Shown: one piece after another, positions 31,190 through 42,545 of the stretch | Layout: each line of letters begins with the position of its first letter | Numbering within the stretch: position 1 is the stretch's first letter | DNA from: Eurosta solidaginis | Lineage: Eukaryota; Arthropoda; Insecta; Diptera; Tephritidae | Assembly (NCBI RefSeq): GCF_040869045.1 | Contig: NC_090320.1 | Span: forward strand, 255,378,978-255,442,977 | Length of the DNA stretch: 64,000 nucleotides | Direction: 5' to 3' | Translations under genes and position numbers: made by a program | The notes under the pieces: model-generated | Told to the model about the DNA's origin: nothing | What the model saw: the letters and a program-made list of their open reading frames with translations, nothing else | The model's database searches: none

Positions 31190-31935
31190 TTTAAAATATG
31201 TTCAAGCTCTTTATATTCTTTCTCATTTCATCTTCTACTTGCTTCACTTCTTCTTCAACCTCTGTCTTATTCTTTCCGTCCACCTTTTGTTCTTACATTC
31301 CACTTCCATTATTTCCTCACTTTTCTCTCCTCTTTTTCAATATTTATCTATCTCTTTAAAATGCCTATCCCTTTCATGTCCTTTTTTGATCCTTTCCCTT
31401 CTCTACCCCTTGCGATAGGACTTGATATCAGCCGCATCCTACCTTCTTTGCTGGCAGTCTTCTTTGATCCTCTACTTCCTCTTCTTTCCTTAACTTTTTT
31501 CTCTTCCTTTGGATACCTTCCTCTGTTCCCTTATCATTCTAATCTCTTATTTTTCTGTCTCTGCCTCTTCCTTCCAAGTTCTCTTCCCCTTGTCGCACTC
31601 TATTGCTTACTTTTTCCTATTCCACTCCTTTTATTCTGCCGTCTTCCTTTTAATTCCCCTTCAAATTTCTGTCAATTCCCTTCTCCACTTTTTCTGTTTT
31701 GATTTCCTTTCCGCTTCCTTTCCACTTTCTTTCCGTTTTCTTTCTTACTTGTTTCCCACATTTCTTGTTCTTCATAGTTACGTCACTTTCTCACTTTCAT
31801 TTATCATTCCCGGCATCCCTTTTCTAATCCGTTCTGCTTCCTGTTCCTTACCTTTCTTTTTTTTGTCTTTATCCCACCTCTCTTGTTCACTGTCTATTCC
31901 ATCGCCTTTCCATTTCAACTTCCTTTAATTAATTT
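31190..31935 (+). repeat. long pyrimidine-rich tract
   Basis: About 740 bases dominated by C and T (TTCC, TCTT, CTTT runs). Overlapping plus-strand frames give Ser/Leu/Phe/Pro-rich products in two frames at once, the mark of composition rather than coding. Similar to 3228-3375, 32100-32220 and 45880-46130. Confidence 0.7.
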
Positions 31936-32398
31936 GCCTCGTATATAGAATCCTTGCACCAATTCTTTGATAACTGCCCAATATCTTTGAAAATATAACA
32001 AATTTGTATTGACTCTATAAGGAGGTGTGGCATTGCTCACTTTTCATTAATTCCCATAAGCGCACACATGTAAATATTAGTATTCTGTTATTTTAAAAGG
32101 TTGCTCTTGTGTTTTTCCCTCCTCGCTCCACTTTTTCCTGTTTTCTCCCTTCCTGAGCAAATGTCCTTTGTTGACTACCTCTCCCTTATCTCCCTCTTCT
32201 CTTCCCAATTCAGTTATATTCAAGTTCTCTCAAAAGCTGCGAGATATATTATACCTTACCCATTTAAAGTTCCCATGAGGGGTATGGTACCGGGCATGCC
32301 CTTTAAGCCCAGCCAAGTTTGGCTTACGTGCTCAGCATATTTTGTGAAGTTTTTACTTCATGACTGAATCGTTGCTCTTAGGTAATGCTTTAAATAAA
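31936..32398. other. no gene seen
   Basis: Another C/T-rich stretch at 32100-32220. The frame at 32101-32367 is not protein-like. Confidence 0.45.
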
Positions 32399-32410
32399 AA
32401 CAACCAGTAA
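32399..32410 (+). repeat. LINE target site duplication (left)
   Basis: AACAACCAGTAA; right copy AACAACCAGCAA at 33366-33377 (one difference). Confidence 0.8.
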
Positions 32411-33365
32411 ATGGAAAAGGCAACTGGAGCTGCGATGTACTCAGCACATCTACAGTTAAGCCAATCATTCCAACTTCCTGACGTATGCAGTGTATTCCAT
32501 GCCGAGGTCAATGCCATAGACAGATCAGCAAAGCTGCTTCAAAATAGTATGGTCACCGACACCTACGTAACGATCTTTGTTGACAGCCAAGCCGCCGTAT
32601 GGGCACTATATTCCAACATCATAAAATCGGATATCGTGCGGAGGTGTAGAGCCTCGCCGGCTTCTATAACTAATCTCAATGTCTCCCTCAGCTGCCTTTG
32701 CTGGGTCTCTGGTCACAGCGGTATTGAAGGAAATGAACTCGTAGATGAGATGGCTAGGAAAGGTTCCGATTTCGACAAAAGTGAGGTGGACTGCTCCGCC
32801 CGACCACTGCTGACTTATCTCCTCGGGAGAATCGAGGAATAGGAGAACAGGGCAACGGACTTGCTATCGACCAAAAGGGTTGACTGCGAGTTCCCAAGGT
32901 CCTTATGGCCATGCTTGGATAGGAAAGGCACCAGCTTCCTTCTCAAACTGAACGAATCCGCGGTGAGGGTACTTACGGGTTTCATCACAGACGATTGTGC
33001 TATCGTACCAATGCTCCAACGGTGGCGAATACCAACAAGCTCCCTCTGCAGAAGATGTCAGAAAGAGGAGGAAAAGGAGTCGATCTACACCTTTTCTGCC
33101 GATGGCCGGGGCTTCAAAGAAGAATGCTCAGATTTCTGGGCTCACGATTCTTCGACAGCCTGGCAGAGGTTGGGAAGGTGAACGTCTCGCTTCTTCTTGG
33201 GTTCATGAGGGAAAGCAAGTGGTTCATTGAGGACCATTAGGAGGTAATGGGATTAAACGAATGAGCCGCCACCCTGCACTTACTAAGGGCACTCACAATG
33301 GACAAAAATATATCCGAGTGGAAGTGTGGGTAATATCCACGCACGCTCTCTTAACCTAACCTAAC
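32411..33365 (+). mobile_element. 5'-truncated LINE (RNase H and knuckle) with CCTAA-type tail
   Basis: The insertion begins inside RNase H and ends TTAACCTAACCTAAC. The first frame (32411-32842) carries HAEVNAIDRSA (second acidic residue), FVDSQAAVWAL (third) and GHSGIEGNELVDEMARKG (fourth). The first acidic motif was lost by truncation. A stop at 32840 is followed in another frame by LLKLNESAVRVLTGFITDDC and the knuckle CRRCQKEEEKES, and after a further shift by GFMRESKWFIEDH and a stop at 33240. About 110 bp of 3' UTR follows. A distinct family from the 8.4-kb and 14.7-kb LINEs, but with the same tail type. Confidence 0.85.
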
Positions 33366-33377
33366 AACAACCAGCAA
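33366..33377 (+). repeat. LINE target site duplication (right)
   Basis: AACAACCAGCAA, directly after the CCTAACCTAAC tail. Confidence 0.8.
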
Positions 33378-34334
33378 CCTCTCCAGGTGCCCTATTTATA
33401 ACAGGAGTCCCCTCTATAGTGACATTTTTTCTCTTGCTCTATCTCAATATCAATACTTCTCTGCCCGACTCTCCTTCACACTTTCTCTATCAATCAATAT
33501 GCTTCTGTTTGTTTGTTGAAGGTAGAGTTTCTGTATTCATTAAGAAACCGCCTTCAAGTCTAACAACTAAATTTGCATTAAGTACATTTATTTTCTGTAT
33601 AAATAAATTCAACCAATAAATGTTTACATTATATAGATTAATTTCTGCAGCAGTTCATTACTGCATATTGACCAAAGCACTTGCTCTTTGCCACACATAA
33701 ATTTCTTTACACCAACATACACACATACACACTGCAAGCCCTACAGCAATTGTAGCCTATTCAAAATAAATGGCGCTCAATAAAACAACATTAATGGGCT
33801 GCGAATATGTGTGTGTGTGTGCACCAAAAAAGTGGGTGTGTATATATACGAGAATAAAAATAGCATTTAGGTTAATTTCGCTCCCGAAGTGTTCAACCGC
33901 CCCTTCAAAAGGCTAAGACAATTCTGGATTCTGCGTAGGCCGTCGGGATACATCATTTACTCACATCAATCAATGGAAATATACATACCATAAAGCCCCA
34001 AAAGATAGCGGTCTCTAACGATTGTGGTGGTGATTCTAAAGATTTCTTTACTTGACCTATGTAGCAGGTCATCTGTTCGCTTAAGTTTTATTTGTTATCC
34101 TGCAGGCTCTGATGAGCCTGGTAATCCTGCTGAGAGAATGGGATTCTTTTTAACAGCATTTGAAGGAGCTGCGGCGGGGAGGACTACAAAGAAATAGTCA
34201 CGCACTCCCTGCACGAGTGTCCGGTGCTAGACTCTCATTAAACTCCAAACTATGGACTGTTATTTATTGTTGGAAACTTACTTAAAGATATCAGTAGGTT
34301 CATTGACCGAATTAAATGGTTTGCACGTAGTACC
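33378..34334. other. no gene; short TG repeat and possible LINE knuckle scrap
   Basis: A (TG)6-type run lies near 33808-33821. At about 34177-34242 one frame reads GEDYKEIVTHSLHECPVLDS, resembling the end of a LINE zinc knuckle, but it is too short to assign. Confidence 0.35.
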
Positions 34335-35040
34335 GAAAGGAAAGGAAAAGGAAGGAAAGGAAAGAAAAGAAAAGAAAAGAAAAGAAAAGAAAAGAAAAGA
34401 AAAGAAAAGAAAAGAAAAGAAAAGAAAAGACAAGAAAATAAATGAAAATAAAGGAAAGGAAAGGAAAGGAAAGGAGGGGTAGGGAAGGGAAAGGAAAGAA
34501 AAAGAAAGGAAAGAAAATGAAAGGAAAGGAAAGGAAACGAAAGGAAAAGAAAGGAAAGGAAAGGAAAGTAAAGGAAAGGAAAGTAAAGGAAAGGAAAGGA
34601 AGGGAAAGAAAAGGAAAGGAATGGAAAGGAAAGGAAAGGAAAGGAAAGGAAAGGAAAGGAAAGGGAAGAGGAAAGGAAAGGAAAGGAAAGGAAAGGAAAG
34701 GAAAGAAGGAAAGGAAAGGAAAGAAAGGAAAGGAAAGGAAAGTAAAGAAATGAAAGGAAAGGAAAGGAAAGGAAAGGAAAGGAAAGGAAAGGAAAGGAAA
34801 GGAAAGGAAAGGAAAGGAAATAAAAGAAAGGAAAGGAAAGGAAAGGAAAGGAAGGGAAAGGAAAGGAAAGGAAAGGAAAGAAAGAAAAAAAAAGAAAAGA
34901 AAAGAAAAGAAAAGAAAAGAAAAGAAAAGAAAAGAAAAGAAAAGAAAACAAAAGGAAAGGAAAGGGAAGGAAAGTAAAGGAAAGGAAAGGAAAGGAAAGG
35001 AAAGGAAAGGAAAGGAAAGGAAAGGAAAGGCAAGGAAAGG
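34335..35040 (+). repeat. 700-bp homopurine tract of AAAGG and AAAAG pentamers
   Basis: Almost pure A/G on the plus strand for about 700 bases. (AAAAG)n blocks (34361-34430 and 34888-34945) flank and interrupt (AAAGG)n, with sporadic variants such as AAAGT and AAGGG. Every long frame here (Lys/Gly/Glu on plus, Phe/Ser/Leu/Pro on minus) is a pentamer shadow. Confidence 0.95.
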
Positions 35041-35049
35041 TGGGCCTGT

Positions 35050-36065
35050 TATTTTCTATCGAGGAGTTATTGGTTTGTTATTGTTGTTTTATCCACAAAT
35101 ATTAGGCTTTTAATGGACTTGTTTTCGAGTTTAATAAATTTTCAATTGATAACAAATGTTATCGGCTTTTATTAACGAGTTGTCGATATACTATCGGGTT
35201 ACAATCGGACGTTATCGAATATTTATCGTTAAGTTAAAGATATTCTATCGATTTTTTATCGAAAAATTCTCCATGTTTTTTTTGAGTGTTTTTAATTTTA
35301 TGTAGAAAAGTTATCCATTTGATTTCGAAAAGTTTTCGATTTGCTATCAAGAATTAATAGATTGGTTATGAAAAAGTTATCGATATGTTTTTGTAAGGTT
35401 ATCTATCTATTACCGAAAAATATGGAATATTTATCGAAAAGTTATCGATGTGCTATGAAAAAGTTAACTCTTGTTATCGAAAAGTTATCGATTTGTTGTC
35501 GGCGAGTTATAGATTTATTATCAATAATATATCGATTTGCTAATGAATTGTTAATCATTTATCGGCTTGATATCGGAAAGTAATAGATTTGTAATGAAAA
35601 AGTTATTGATATGTTATTGTCGGATTATCCATCTATTACCGAATATTTTTGATTATTTATCGATTTGTTATCATAAACTTATCTACTTATTAGCGAAAAG
35701 TTATTGATTTGTTATCGACGAGTTATAGATTTTTTAATAAAACGATATCAATTTACTATCGAAAAACCAACGAATTTTTGTAAAAAAGTTATCGATTTGA
35801 TATCGAAGTGTTATCGATTTGTTATCGGCATGTTAATGATTTGTTATCGGTGTATTATCAATAAGTTCTTGATGACTTATCGGTTTATTATAAAAGTTAT
35901 ACCAACATAAATCCGATGACACATCTTAATCCTATCGATAACAAGCCGATAACAAACCAATTAAAAGCAGATGACTCGGCAGTATCAAACCGAGAGCTCG
36001 ACGCTAATAATTCGCTCTCAATAATAAGCCTGTGATAAAACAATAAGTTTTCAGTATTGGTTCAA
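35050..36065 (+). repeat. array of TTATCGAT-type motifs with inverted ends
   Basis: About 40 irregularly spaced relatives of GTTATCGATTTGTTATCG fill 35160-35900. The outer parts are inverted: GTTATTGTTGTTTTATCCAC near 35077 mirrors GTGATAAAACAATAAG near 36031, and CCTATCGATAACAAGCCGAT (35933) is an inverted motif. Short plus-strand frames are shadows. Another copy lies at 42965-43450. Confidence 0.75.
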
Positions 36066-36129
36066 ACCCCTGACTTACAACCACTTAGTATTTTACATCA
36101 GTGAAAGAATTTGCATTGCCTAAAAATTA

Positions 36130-37125
36130 CATAGAAACAAGTAAGGACGCGACTGTCTTCAGCTATGCCGAAGACTTCATACCTTTCATGAATGGGGCTG
36201 AACGATAATCTTATCCCATTCGCAATATCCAAAAAATCAAAAATCGGTTGTATAAGATAAGGAATATATAGTGAACAGATGTACATACCTAATGGTGGGT
36301 ACTTTGTGTGAGGATACAAAGCTTCACGTTTTGTGGGTCTGCATGAAATGGCTGTGATTACGAATCACTTATCTCAACAATTTTTAACGTAAACATAAGC
36401 AATTGCTGAAATTTGAAACTTTCTGCTGTTCAAATGGTGTAGAAGTTGCGAAAAGTTTCTTATCTGAAGAATCGGTTGTAGGGGACATATACTTTATATA
36501 CGACCGATCTCTTCGAATTTTTCAAACAATAGCTGCTATATACGAAAGCATAAGGTGAAGTTTGAAGGTTCTAGCTGTGAAAATGGCTCAGAAAGAGCAA
36601 ACAGTTTCTTATCTGAACAATCGGTTGTATGGGATAATACTATATATACCACCGATCTATACAATTTTCTCAGACAACAATGAATGCTCTATACGTAAGC
36701 ATTCTGTGAAATTTGAAGCCTCTAGCTGTAAAAATGGGGCAGTAGTTTCGAAAATCTTATTATCTGAACAATCGGTTGTTGGGGATATATGCTATATATA
36801 AGATATGACAAAAATCTCCTTTTCTGAAAAATCGGTTATATGGGGGATATATGCTATAGTCGTCCGATCCGGCCGGTTCCAACAAATGTCTAATCGTACA
36901 CCTAAATATACCCGCTCACGAAATTATGTCAAGATAGCTCAAAAATTGTGGGAGTAGTTTGCATACAAACAGAAAGACGGACAGACGGACATGGCTAAAA
37001 CAACTCAGCTCTTCATCCTGATCATATCGGTATACTTATTGGTGGATCTATTTATTTTCTTTTAAAGACTTACAATTTTGAGATTCTTGACGAAGTTAAC
37101 ATATCATTTCATTTTCATGAAATGT
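36130..37125 (-). repeat. noncoding dispersed repeat with internal 170-190-bp units
   Basis: Starts near AACAAGTAAGGACGCGACTG and contains three or four diverged units with 'CTTATCTGAACAATCGGTTG', 'GGGGATATATGCTATATAT' and 'AGCTGTAAAAATGG'. It then has AGACGGACAGACGGACATGG and CTCAGCTCTTCATCCTGATC, and ends ATGAAATGTATAAAAA. A widespread noncoding repeat type in flies; not protein coding. Strand is arbitrary. Confidence 0.7.
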
Positions 37126-37860
37126 ATAAAAACAACCGATTTTGATGACTTCTCAAAAAGCCGGGTTTGAAATATTTATTTAATAGATATGTATTTCCGT
37201 TGCGCTATTTAGTTTATGCGCTATTTGAACTCCACTTGAAGTATTGTATATAACTACTAATTCCATTTTATGGTTAGTACGTATTCGCAAGCACACATTT
37301 ACAATTACAAATAAAAGATGAAATGCGCAACGTCCTATACATACATACGTACTTAGCAACACAATGCGTTGATGGGCTATTGAGTGATGAATTTACGTTG
37401 CTGTTATAACATTTGTGTGTAAATATTTATGTTATAATTGATGAAGGGCCGCTTACAATATTTGCAAATAAGAGAATTAACCGTAATTTGATAACGTCAT
37501 TGTTGGCCTTTTGGTTACATTTGTACATTGGTTCTGCGTTGGCAATTGCGCTTATATGTATCTACATATGTACATATATACAGGTAAGAATAAAGTTACG
37601 TATACGCAGTTGACGCATAAATGATCAAATATTCATGAGCTATTAAAATTACAAAGTAAGTAAAACAAAATATAATGGCCCGAGTGAGAGTGTGGGCATC
37701 TATGCTAGCATCGAGGTACCGTTAGCCAATAGTGTGAGTATACTTATTTGATTAATCTTGTTTAAGTGAATTTTTTCCTGAGCCGAAAGTTATGCGCTAC
37801 ATTTCAAGTAAACAGCAAAAAAATATGTGTAACACGAGAAAACGAATTATTTGAAAGAAA
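37126..37860. other. no gene seen
   Basis: AT-rich with ATACATACATAC-type microsatellite traces. Frames at 37180-37613 lack domains. Confidence 0.45.
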
Positions 37861-38074
37861 TACACTGAAAGAAAAAGACTGGTAAAATCAACTGAAATAC
37901 GGGTCTATTCAACCGAAATTTCTGTCAATTTTTATCCATCGCAACAAGATGTTGAATCAACTGCGCACAAATCGGTGATTCGTAATTTACCGTTTTAGTA
38001 ATCAAATGAACAAAAAAAGTTGTTGCGACAGCTTTGTATGAAAGTACCTATGTTGTCATAAAAATATGTAAATA

Positions 38075-38431
38075 AATGTAAGGCGCGATAATCTCCGAAG
38101 AGATTTTAGGCCGAACTTATCTTCCAATTTGCGTCGTGCTCGTTTTTAATTTTTCTTACAAATTGGCGGGACGGGACCTACTTGTTTTATGCCGACTCTG
38201 AACGACATCTGCAAGGCATATGAGTTTTCACTGAGAGCATTTCGTGGCAGAAATATACTCGGAGTGCTTGCCGAACACTGCCGAGGGGCGACTCCGCTTA
38301 GACAATTTTTCTTCTAATTGAAAAACCTTGTTTCTGAAATTTTGATGTTGCTTTTCCCGGGGTGTGAACCCAGGGTCTTCGGTGTGGTAGGCGAAGCACC
38401 CTACCATCACACCGCGGCGGCCACCATATAT
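38075..38431 (-). mobile_element. tRNA-derived SINE, copy 1
   Basis: Reverse complement of the SINE at 38759: the head GGCCGCCGCGGTGTGATGG is at the right (38430), with the B-box region GGTTCACACCCCGG and body AATTTCAGAAACAAGG... down to the tail GCGCCTTACATTTA near 38080. A candidate target duplication is ATATGTAAATA (38064-38074) / ATATGTGAATA (38432-38442). The short frames across it are shadows. Confidence 0.8.
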
Positions 38432-38758
38432 ATATGTGAATACATAAATACGCATGCTTGCTACATATACATACATATGAATATAGAAATGAAAATAGTA
38501 GTCACAAAACTGATTCTCAATTCTTTCAGTGTCAGCTCATTCTCAATTTCTTCTCTCGCATGTAGTTGCCACACTTGATTGCTCCGAAGAAAACTTGTGG
38601 TATAACTGTTTGACGTAACATTTTAAAAAGAGAACTTGAAAGTTATAGAAAAGTAAAGAATCAAATCGCAGCAAGGTAATTCACCACTGGAGTAACTTTA
38701 CATGTAATTCGGCAAGTTTCATTTTCGTAACACTTTAAGTTGAAACGGCTTTAAGTTG

Positions 38759-39122
38759 GCGGCCACCGTGGTGTGATGGTAGCGTGCTCCGCCAACTACA
38801 CCGTATGCCCTGGGTTCGCACCCCGAGCAAAGCAAAATCAAAAATTTTAAAAGTAAAGTTTTTCAATTAGAAGACAATTTTTCTAAGCGGGGTCGCCCCT
38901 CGGCAGTGTTTGGCAAGCGCTCCGAGTGTATTTCTGCCATGAAAAGCTCTCAGTGAAAACTCATCTGCCTACCAGATGCCGCTCGGAGTCGGCATAGAAC
39001 ATGTGGGTCCCGTCCGGCCAATTTGTAGGGAAAATCAAGAGGAGCACAACGCAAATTGGAAGAGAAGCTCGGCCTTAAATCTCTTCGGAGGTTATCGCGC
39101 CTTACATTTATTAACTTTTTTT
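38759..39122 (+). mobile_element. tRNA-derived SINE, copy 2
   Basis: The head GCGGCCACCGTGGTGTGATG GTAGCGTGC carries an A-box-like TGGTGTGATGG, and 60 bp later the B-box-like GGGTTCGCACCCC, as in a tRNA-derived pol III promoter. A body of about 280 bp contains TTTTCTAAGCGG, GTCGGCATAGAAC and AAATCTCTTCGGAGG, ending TTACATTTATTAAC then a T run. Target duplication TTTAAGTTG flanks it (38750-38758 and 39122-39130). Expected transcription by RNA polymerase III and retroposition by a partner LINE. Confidence 0.85.
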
Positions 39123-39669
39123 TTAAGTTGAAACGATTCCAAAACAACTCAAATTTTTATTTTGTCGGAAACATCAACATTAAAAAAGGATGTTTTTTTT
39201 TATTATCTTATTAGATTCGTTCGCGTGAGTGAAAATTCATAAAAACTTGAACAAAATGTTACTAACTTTGGAAAAATCCTGCCCATTCAAGCAAAACTTT
39301 TGCAACAAGAGGGCGCAATTTTGCATTTCGCTTGGAGGAGAAGGTACAAAATTGTAACCGATAAATACGTGTCTCGATATCTGATAATTTTTTGCAAAGT
39401 AAATTCAATTTTCATTTTCTATTTATAACTGAAAAACTAGTTTTTGTTGTTTTCTAATTTTGTGTGTTTTTTCGATTTGATGGTTTTTCGTATTTTGGTG
39501 TTTTTTTTTAACGATTTAACGAGTGGCACCATCGTCATAAGTACAAAGTAGAGAGCGCAGTGAGCGTAAATTAATTAATAATAATTCGATCAATTTCACC
39601 GCATCTCCGTTAAGTCAAGAACAACAGAACCGATTTGTTGATTTTACTAGCACCATTTCTTTCAGTGTA

Positions 39670-40380
39670 TGTATGCCAATCAAGTAAGCAACTGAAAAGG
39701 AATTTGCAGCAACTATCCCCAACCAAAAAACAAACAGCCAACCAAAATTTTTGCTGAACTCACGTATTTTTCTTTCATTGTGAAATAGAGCTATTTACAT
39801 ACCTAGCTGGATGCTGGACACAGGTATACGTATAAAACTTTCACCTCCGTTATTGCCAGCCTCGCGAGTAAAAAAAATCAAAAAAAAATTCAACTAAAAA
39901 AGATGAGTTAACAAACAATTTAGCTGAGCTCTGGTTACTGCGCCAACACAATCTCTCTACCGAAATAAGGTCAAATGCGTTTGCAATACTCGAACAAAAG
40001 TATACAAAGATGCAACCGCAAAAGCGGATGAGGCAAAAGCTTAAGGCAATGAATGCCACGTAGTTGAAAAAAGAAGGCATCAGCGAAGAGCGTTGAAAAA
40101 ATCGGAGCATAGATGCACGCCTAATAGAAGTGAAACTTCTTTTCTATCCTAGTGTAGGTAGGTAGCAGTGAATGCAAATGAGCATGATGTTCTACTTTGG
40201 AACCACAAAATCTGTTTGGTCACCTGTCATGTAGTAAACCGAAAGTTTAACTAGCTGTAAATCTTTCACGTAAAATTTCACAAGCTGAGTCGATCTATAC
40301 AGAGGAGATACATAAATTTATGGCTATCCTGTTTTGCTGAGGACCGTATTGGAGGTAACAGGATCTCTTAATTTATCCAT
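39670..40380. other. no secure gene; one protein-like open stretch
   Basis: At about 39902-40062 the plus strand is open, without a Met, reading NNLAELWLLRQHNLSTEI and more, to a stop. It has balanced composition unlike nearby shadows and could be a fossil or exon, but no family is recognised. The opposite-strand frame (39850-40110) is probably its shadow. Confidence 0.3.
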
Positions 40381-41330
40381 CCAGCATTTTAAGTGTCGTC
40401 TTTTTTAAGTGGTAAGAACGACCGTGTAATACTGTCATCAGGATATCTGGATGCAGAGGGACGTTTTTTTTATGATCAGATGACCCTTTTCCTCAGTTCC
40501 GGCTTCAGTCGTCTGTGGAGGGGGGATTATTGTATTTTTATGCGTACAGTCCTCCTCGCTACCTTGGATAGGCCCATCAAGTCGAGCTCGCCCAGCTCCG
40601 CCTCCAGATCAACACTTACAAGGTAACGTGCAGGCGGCGGTGCCAAGCGACTAAGCCAGTACCTTGGGTAAGTCGGTGATATTGGATGCCTTGTGGCATA
40701 ATTAGCTGCTCCTGCTAGCTACTTGGGGAAGGGGTTGGAGCCATGGCGCGAGAAACGCCCTGCCGTTCATGGCCGAAAGTGCAAATACCTTCGGGCTACT
40801 TGTAACCCCTTCACCCTTATGACAGCACTTTCCCTCTACCCACGGATCGTTCTACAGAGTCACGACTATCACGCCCCAGCCCTTCATTAACAACTTCTAT
40901 GAATCTTCAGATATTTGTCAAGCTAGAGAGTCAGCAAATACACCAGTCCTCGCAGGTCATCACCCTGTCTAGCACCGCACCTACCGCCGACGACTACCTC
41001 CGGAAATGTGACCGGTGTACAAGATAAATCCGAAACAGACCTCCGTCATCGCTTGGCACCGCATCGATCCCATTCCTTTGGCTCGATAGGTTGGTTCTTC
41101 GTCGGCTACTGCCGCTTTCATACCATCGCCACATCTGTCACCATTACGATCTGCTGCCGTCGACACTGTCATACCGTCATCCGTCTGTTGCCATTGGCCG
41201 CTGATCGGCCGTTACAATCCGCCGTTCAAACGTTGTCGTGCGGATACATTTCTTCCTTTCCCCAATGATCACGCTAATCGCCCACGATAGGCCCCTCGCT
41301 CTTGCGCTCCTCACTATCTTGGTACGTAAA
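40381..41330. other. GC-richer island, probably LINE-derived
   Basis: Composition changes sharply from AT-rich surroundings. Several Pro/Ser/Thr/His-rich frames overlap without one clear gene (40393-40626, 41008-41268, 41238-41468). The mix resembles the spacer of LINE ORF1 regions, but no RT, endonuclease or zinc motif is secure. Confidence 0.3.
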
Positions 41331-42119
41331 GCAGCTGGCTTCGTAACACCACAAGATGTGTGTGTGCGTATTTTTTTAGCACGTAAATACTGTATTTTTA
41401 TTCAATGGAGGTTTGTGGGACCTTTACTAGAACCCTGGTTGACTGAATCCTGCCTCATTCTTCTATAAATCTCACGCCAGAAGTTTTTATATGTACATGT
41501 ATCTGCGGAGTCCATACCAATGAAGATTTCCGTCTTGTATATGAGTTTCGCCAAAGAAACGGCATCACATATATATGTATGTATATATGTGCTACCTAAA
41601 TTTTAATTATCGTACCTCCCTAAATGGTAGCCTTTGTGGTATTAACTAGAGTACTGTGCTTGCGGACCATATATAAGTGTGAGTGTTAAAATATAGAGTC
41701 ATCCCAGCAGATGACAGCGTTCAGGACTCTGCATCATTTATCCGGAGGAATATGACAATTAATTCGCTTAAGTTAATCCCATACAAGAGCGAAGAAAGAA
41801 GTATTCACTTCAAAGAAAAACTTTTCACAGGGAAAAAATTACTTTCATAAAAATGTAAGATGAAATTTGGAAATTAAAAGTAAAAGGACTTCCAGAAATT
41901 TGAATAAAACCATACGTGAATGCAAAGAGTACAAAGTGAGCAAAACAGAAAGGAGTTTTCAAAACAGTGTGTCAAACTTATACAAAAAGCAGTAAAGTTA
42001 GTTTCGAACATTGGTACATACTATCTAAATAAGACGGATAACGGTGTGTAATGCCTTCTGAACCTTATCTAGGCGGCTAATTTTTTGAGCCTTTATCCGC
42101 TTTAGTATATGCATAAAAC
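41331..42119. other. no gene seen
   Basis: AT-rich with ATATATGTATGT runs near 41565-41592. Confidence 0.45.
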
Positions 42120-42545
42120 TCATATCTACTTACTTACTTAATTGACGTTTAACCGTCGTCCACGATTATTATATATATATATATATATATACATTGTGTA
42201 TATATTACATTGTAAATAGATATAAACTAGGCTTAATTAAGCTGTAATAAATTAATAAATACAAGGCACGTCAGTCGCTGCTTCGCACTACTAACTGGCG
42301 CCAATTGGTCACACCAAAGGGATTTAAATTGCTTTCTACCTGGTCCTTCCAGTAGAGTTAGTGCCGGCCTCTTCCTCTGCTTCCATAGGCGTGTTCCAAT
42401 GAAAATACTTTCTTAGCCGGAGCATCATCTCTCACCCGCATAACATGGTCTAGCCATCGTAGCCGCTGCGTTTTAATTCGCTGGGCTATATGGAGGAGCA
42501 TTATGTGAGCAGAAGCTCCGCAACAGCAGCCTAAGTGATATTGCA
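42120..42545 (-). pseudogene. RTE-type LINE 3' end (C-terminus and 3' UTR)
   Basis: The minus-strand frame reads LLHIAQRIKTQRLRWLDHVM then DDAPAKKVF and GSRGRGRH, matching the RTE C-terminal signature RLRWLGHVxRMxxxxxxxxVF...GRRxxGRP. It is followed by 3' UTR sequence down to the TACTTACTTACTTAATTGAC end near 42130. A (TA)n microsatellite (42171-42190) sits in the UTR. Confidence 0.7.
42171..42190 (+). repeat. TA microsatellite
   Basis: Uninterrupted (TA)n of about 20 bases. Confidence 0.9.

Larger units (their letters stand above)
37863..39667. mobile_element. CACTG-ended TIR element (non-autonomous) hosting two SINEs
   Basis: Left end CACTGAAAGAAAAAGACTGG then TAAAATCAAC. The right end, read inward, is CACTGAAAGAAATGGTGCTA then GTAAAATCAAC, an imperfect inverted repeat of about 31 bp. 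TA lies outside both ends (37861-37862, 39668-39669). No transposase frame is visible. Two tRNA-derived SINEs (38075-38431 minus, 38759-39122 plus) are inserted inside, making them younger. CACTG ends suggest a CMC (CACTA/Chapaev)-type relative, which is inference. Confidence 0.75.

Noticed and set aside
31161..31928. Three overlapping plus-strand frames up to 139 codons
   Set aside because: C/T-rich composition removes stops in several phases at once; no domain, and products are Ser/Leu/Phe-rich in each.
34250..35033. Long frames of 76-251 codons on both strands (Phe/Ser/Leu/Pro or Lys/Gly/Glu repeats)
   Set aside because: Pure translation of AAAGG/AAAAG pentamers; any phase stays open. No gene.
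36061..36076. GGTTCAAACCCC as a pol III B box
   Set aside because: No A box or tRNA-like fold upstream; it lies at the edge of the TTATCGAT array.
38759..38840. Possible functional tRNA gene at the SINE head
   Set aside because: A- and B-box-like segments are present, but the segment continues into a repeated 280-bp body with three copies and does not fold into a standard tRNA by eye. It is a SINE.
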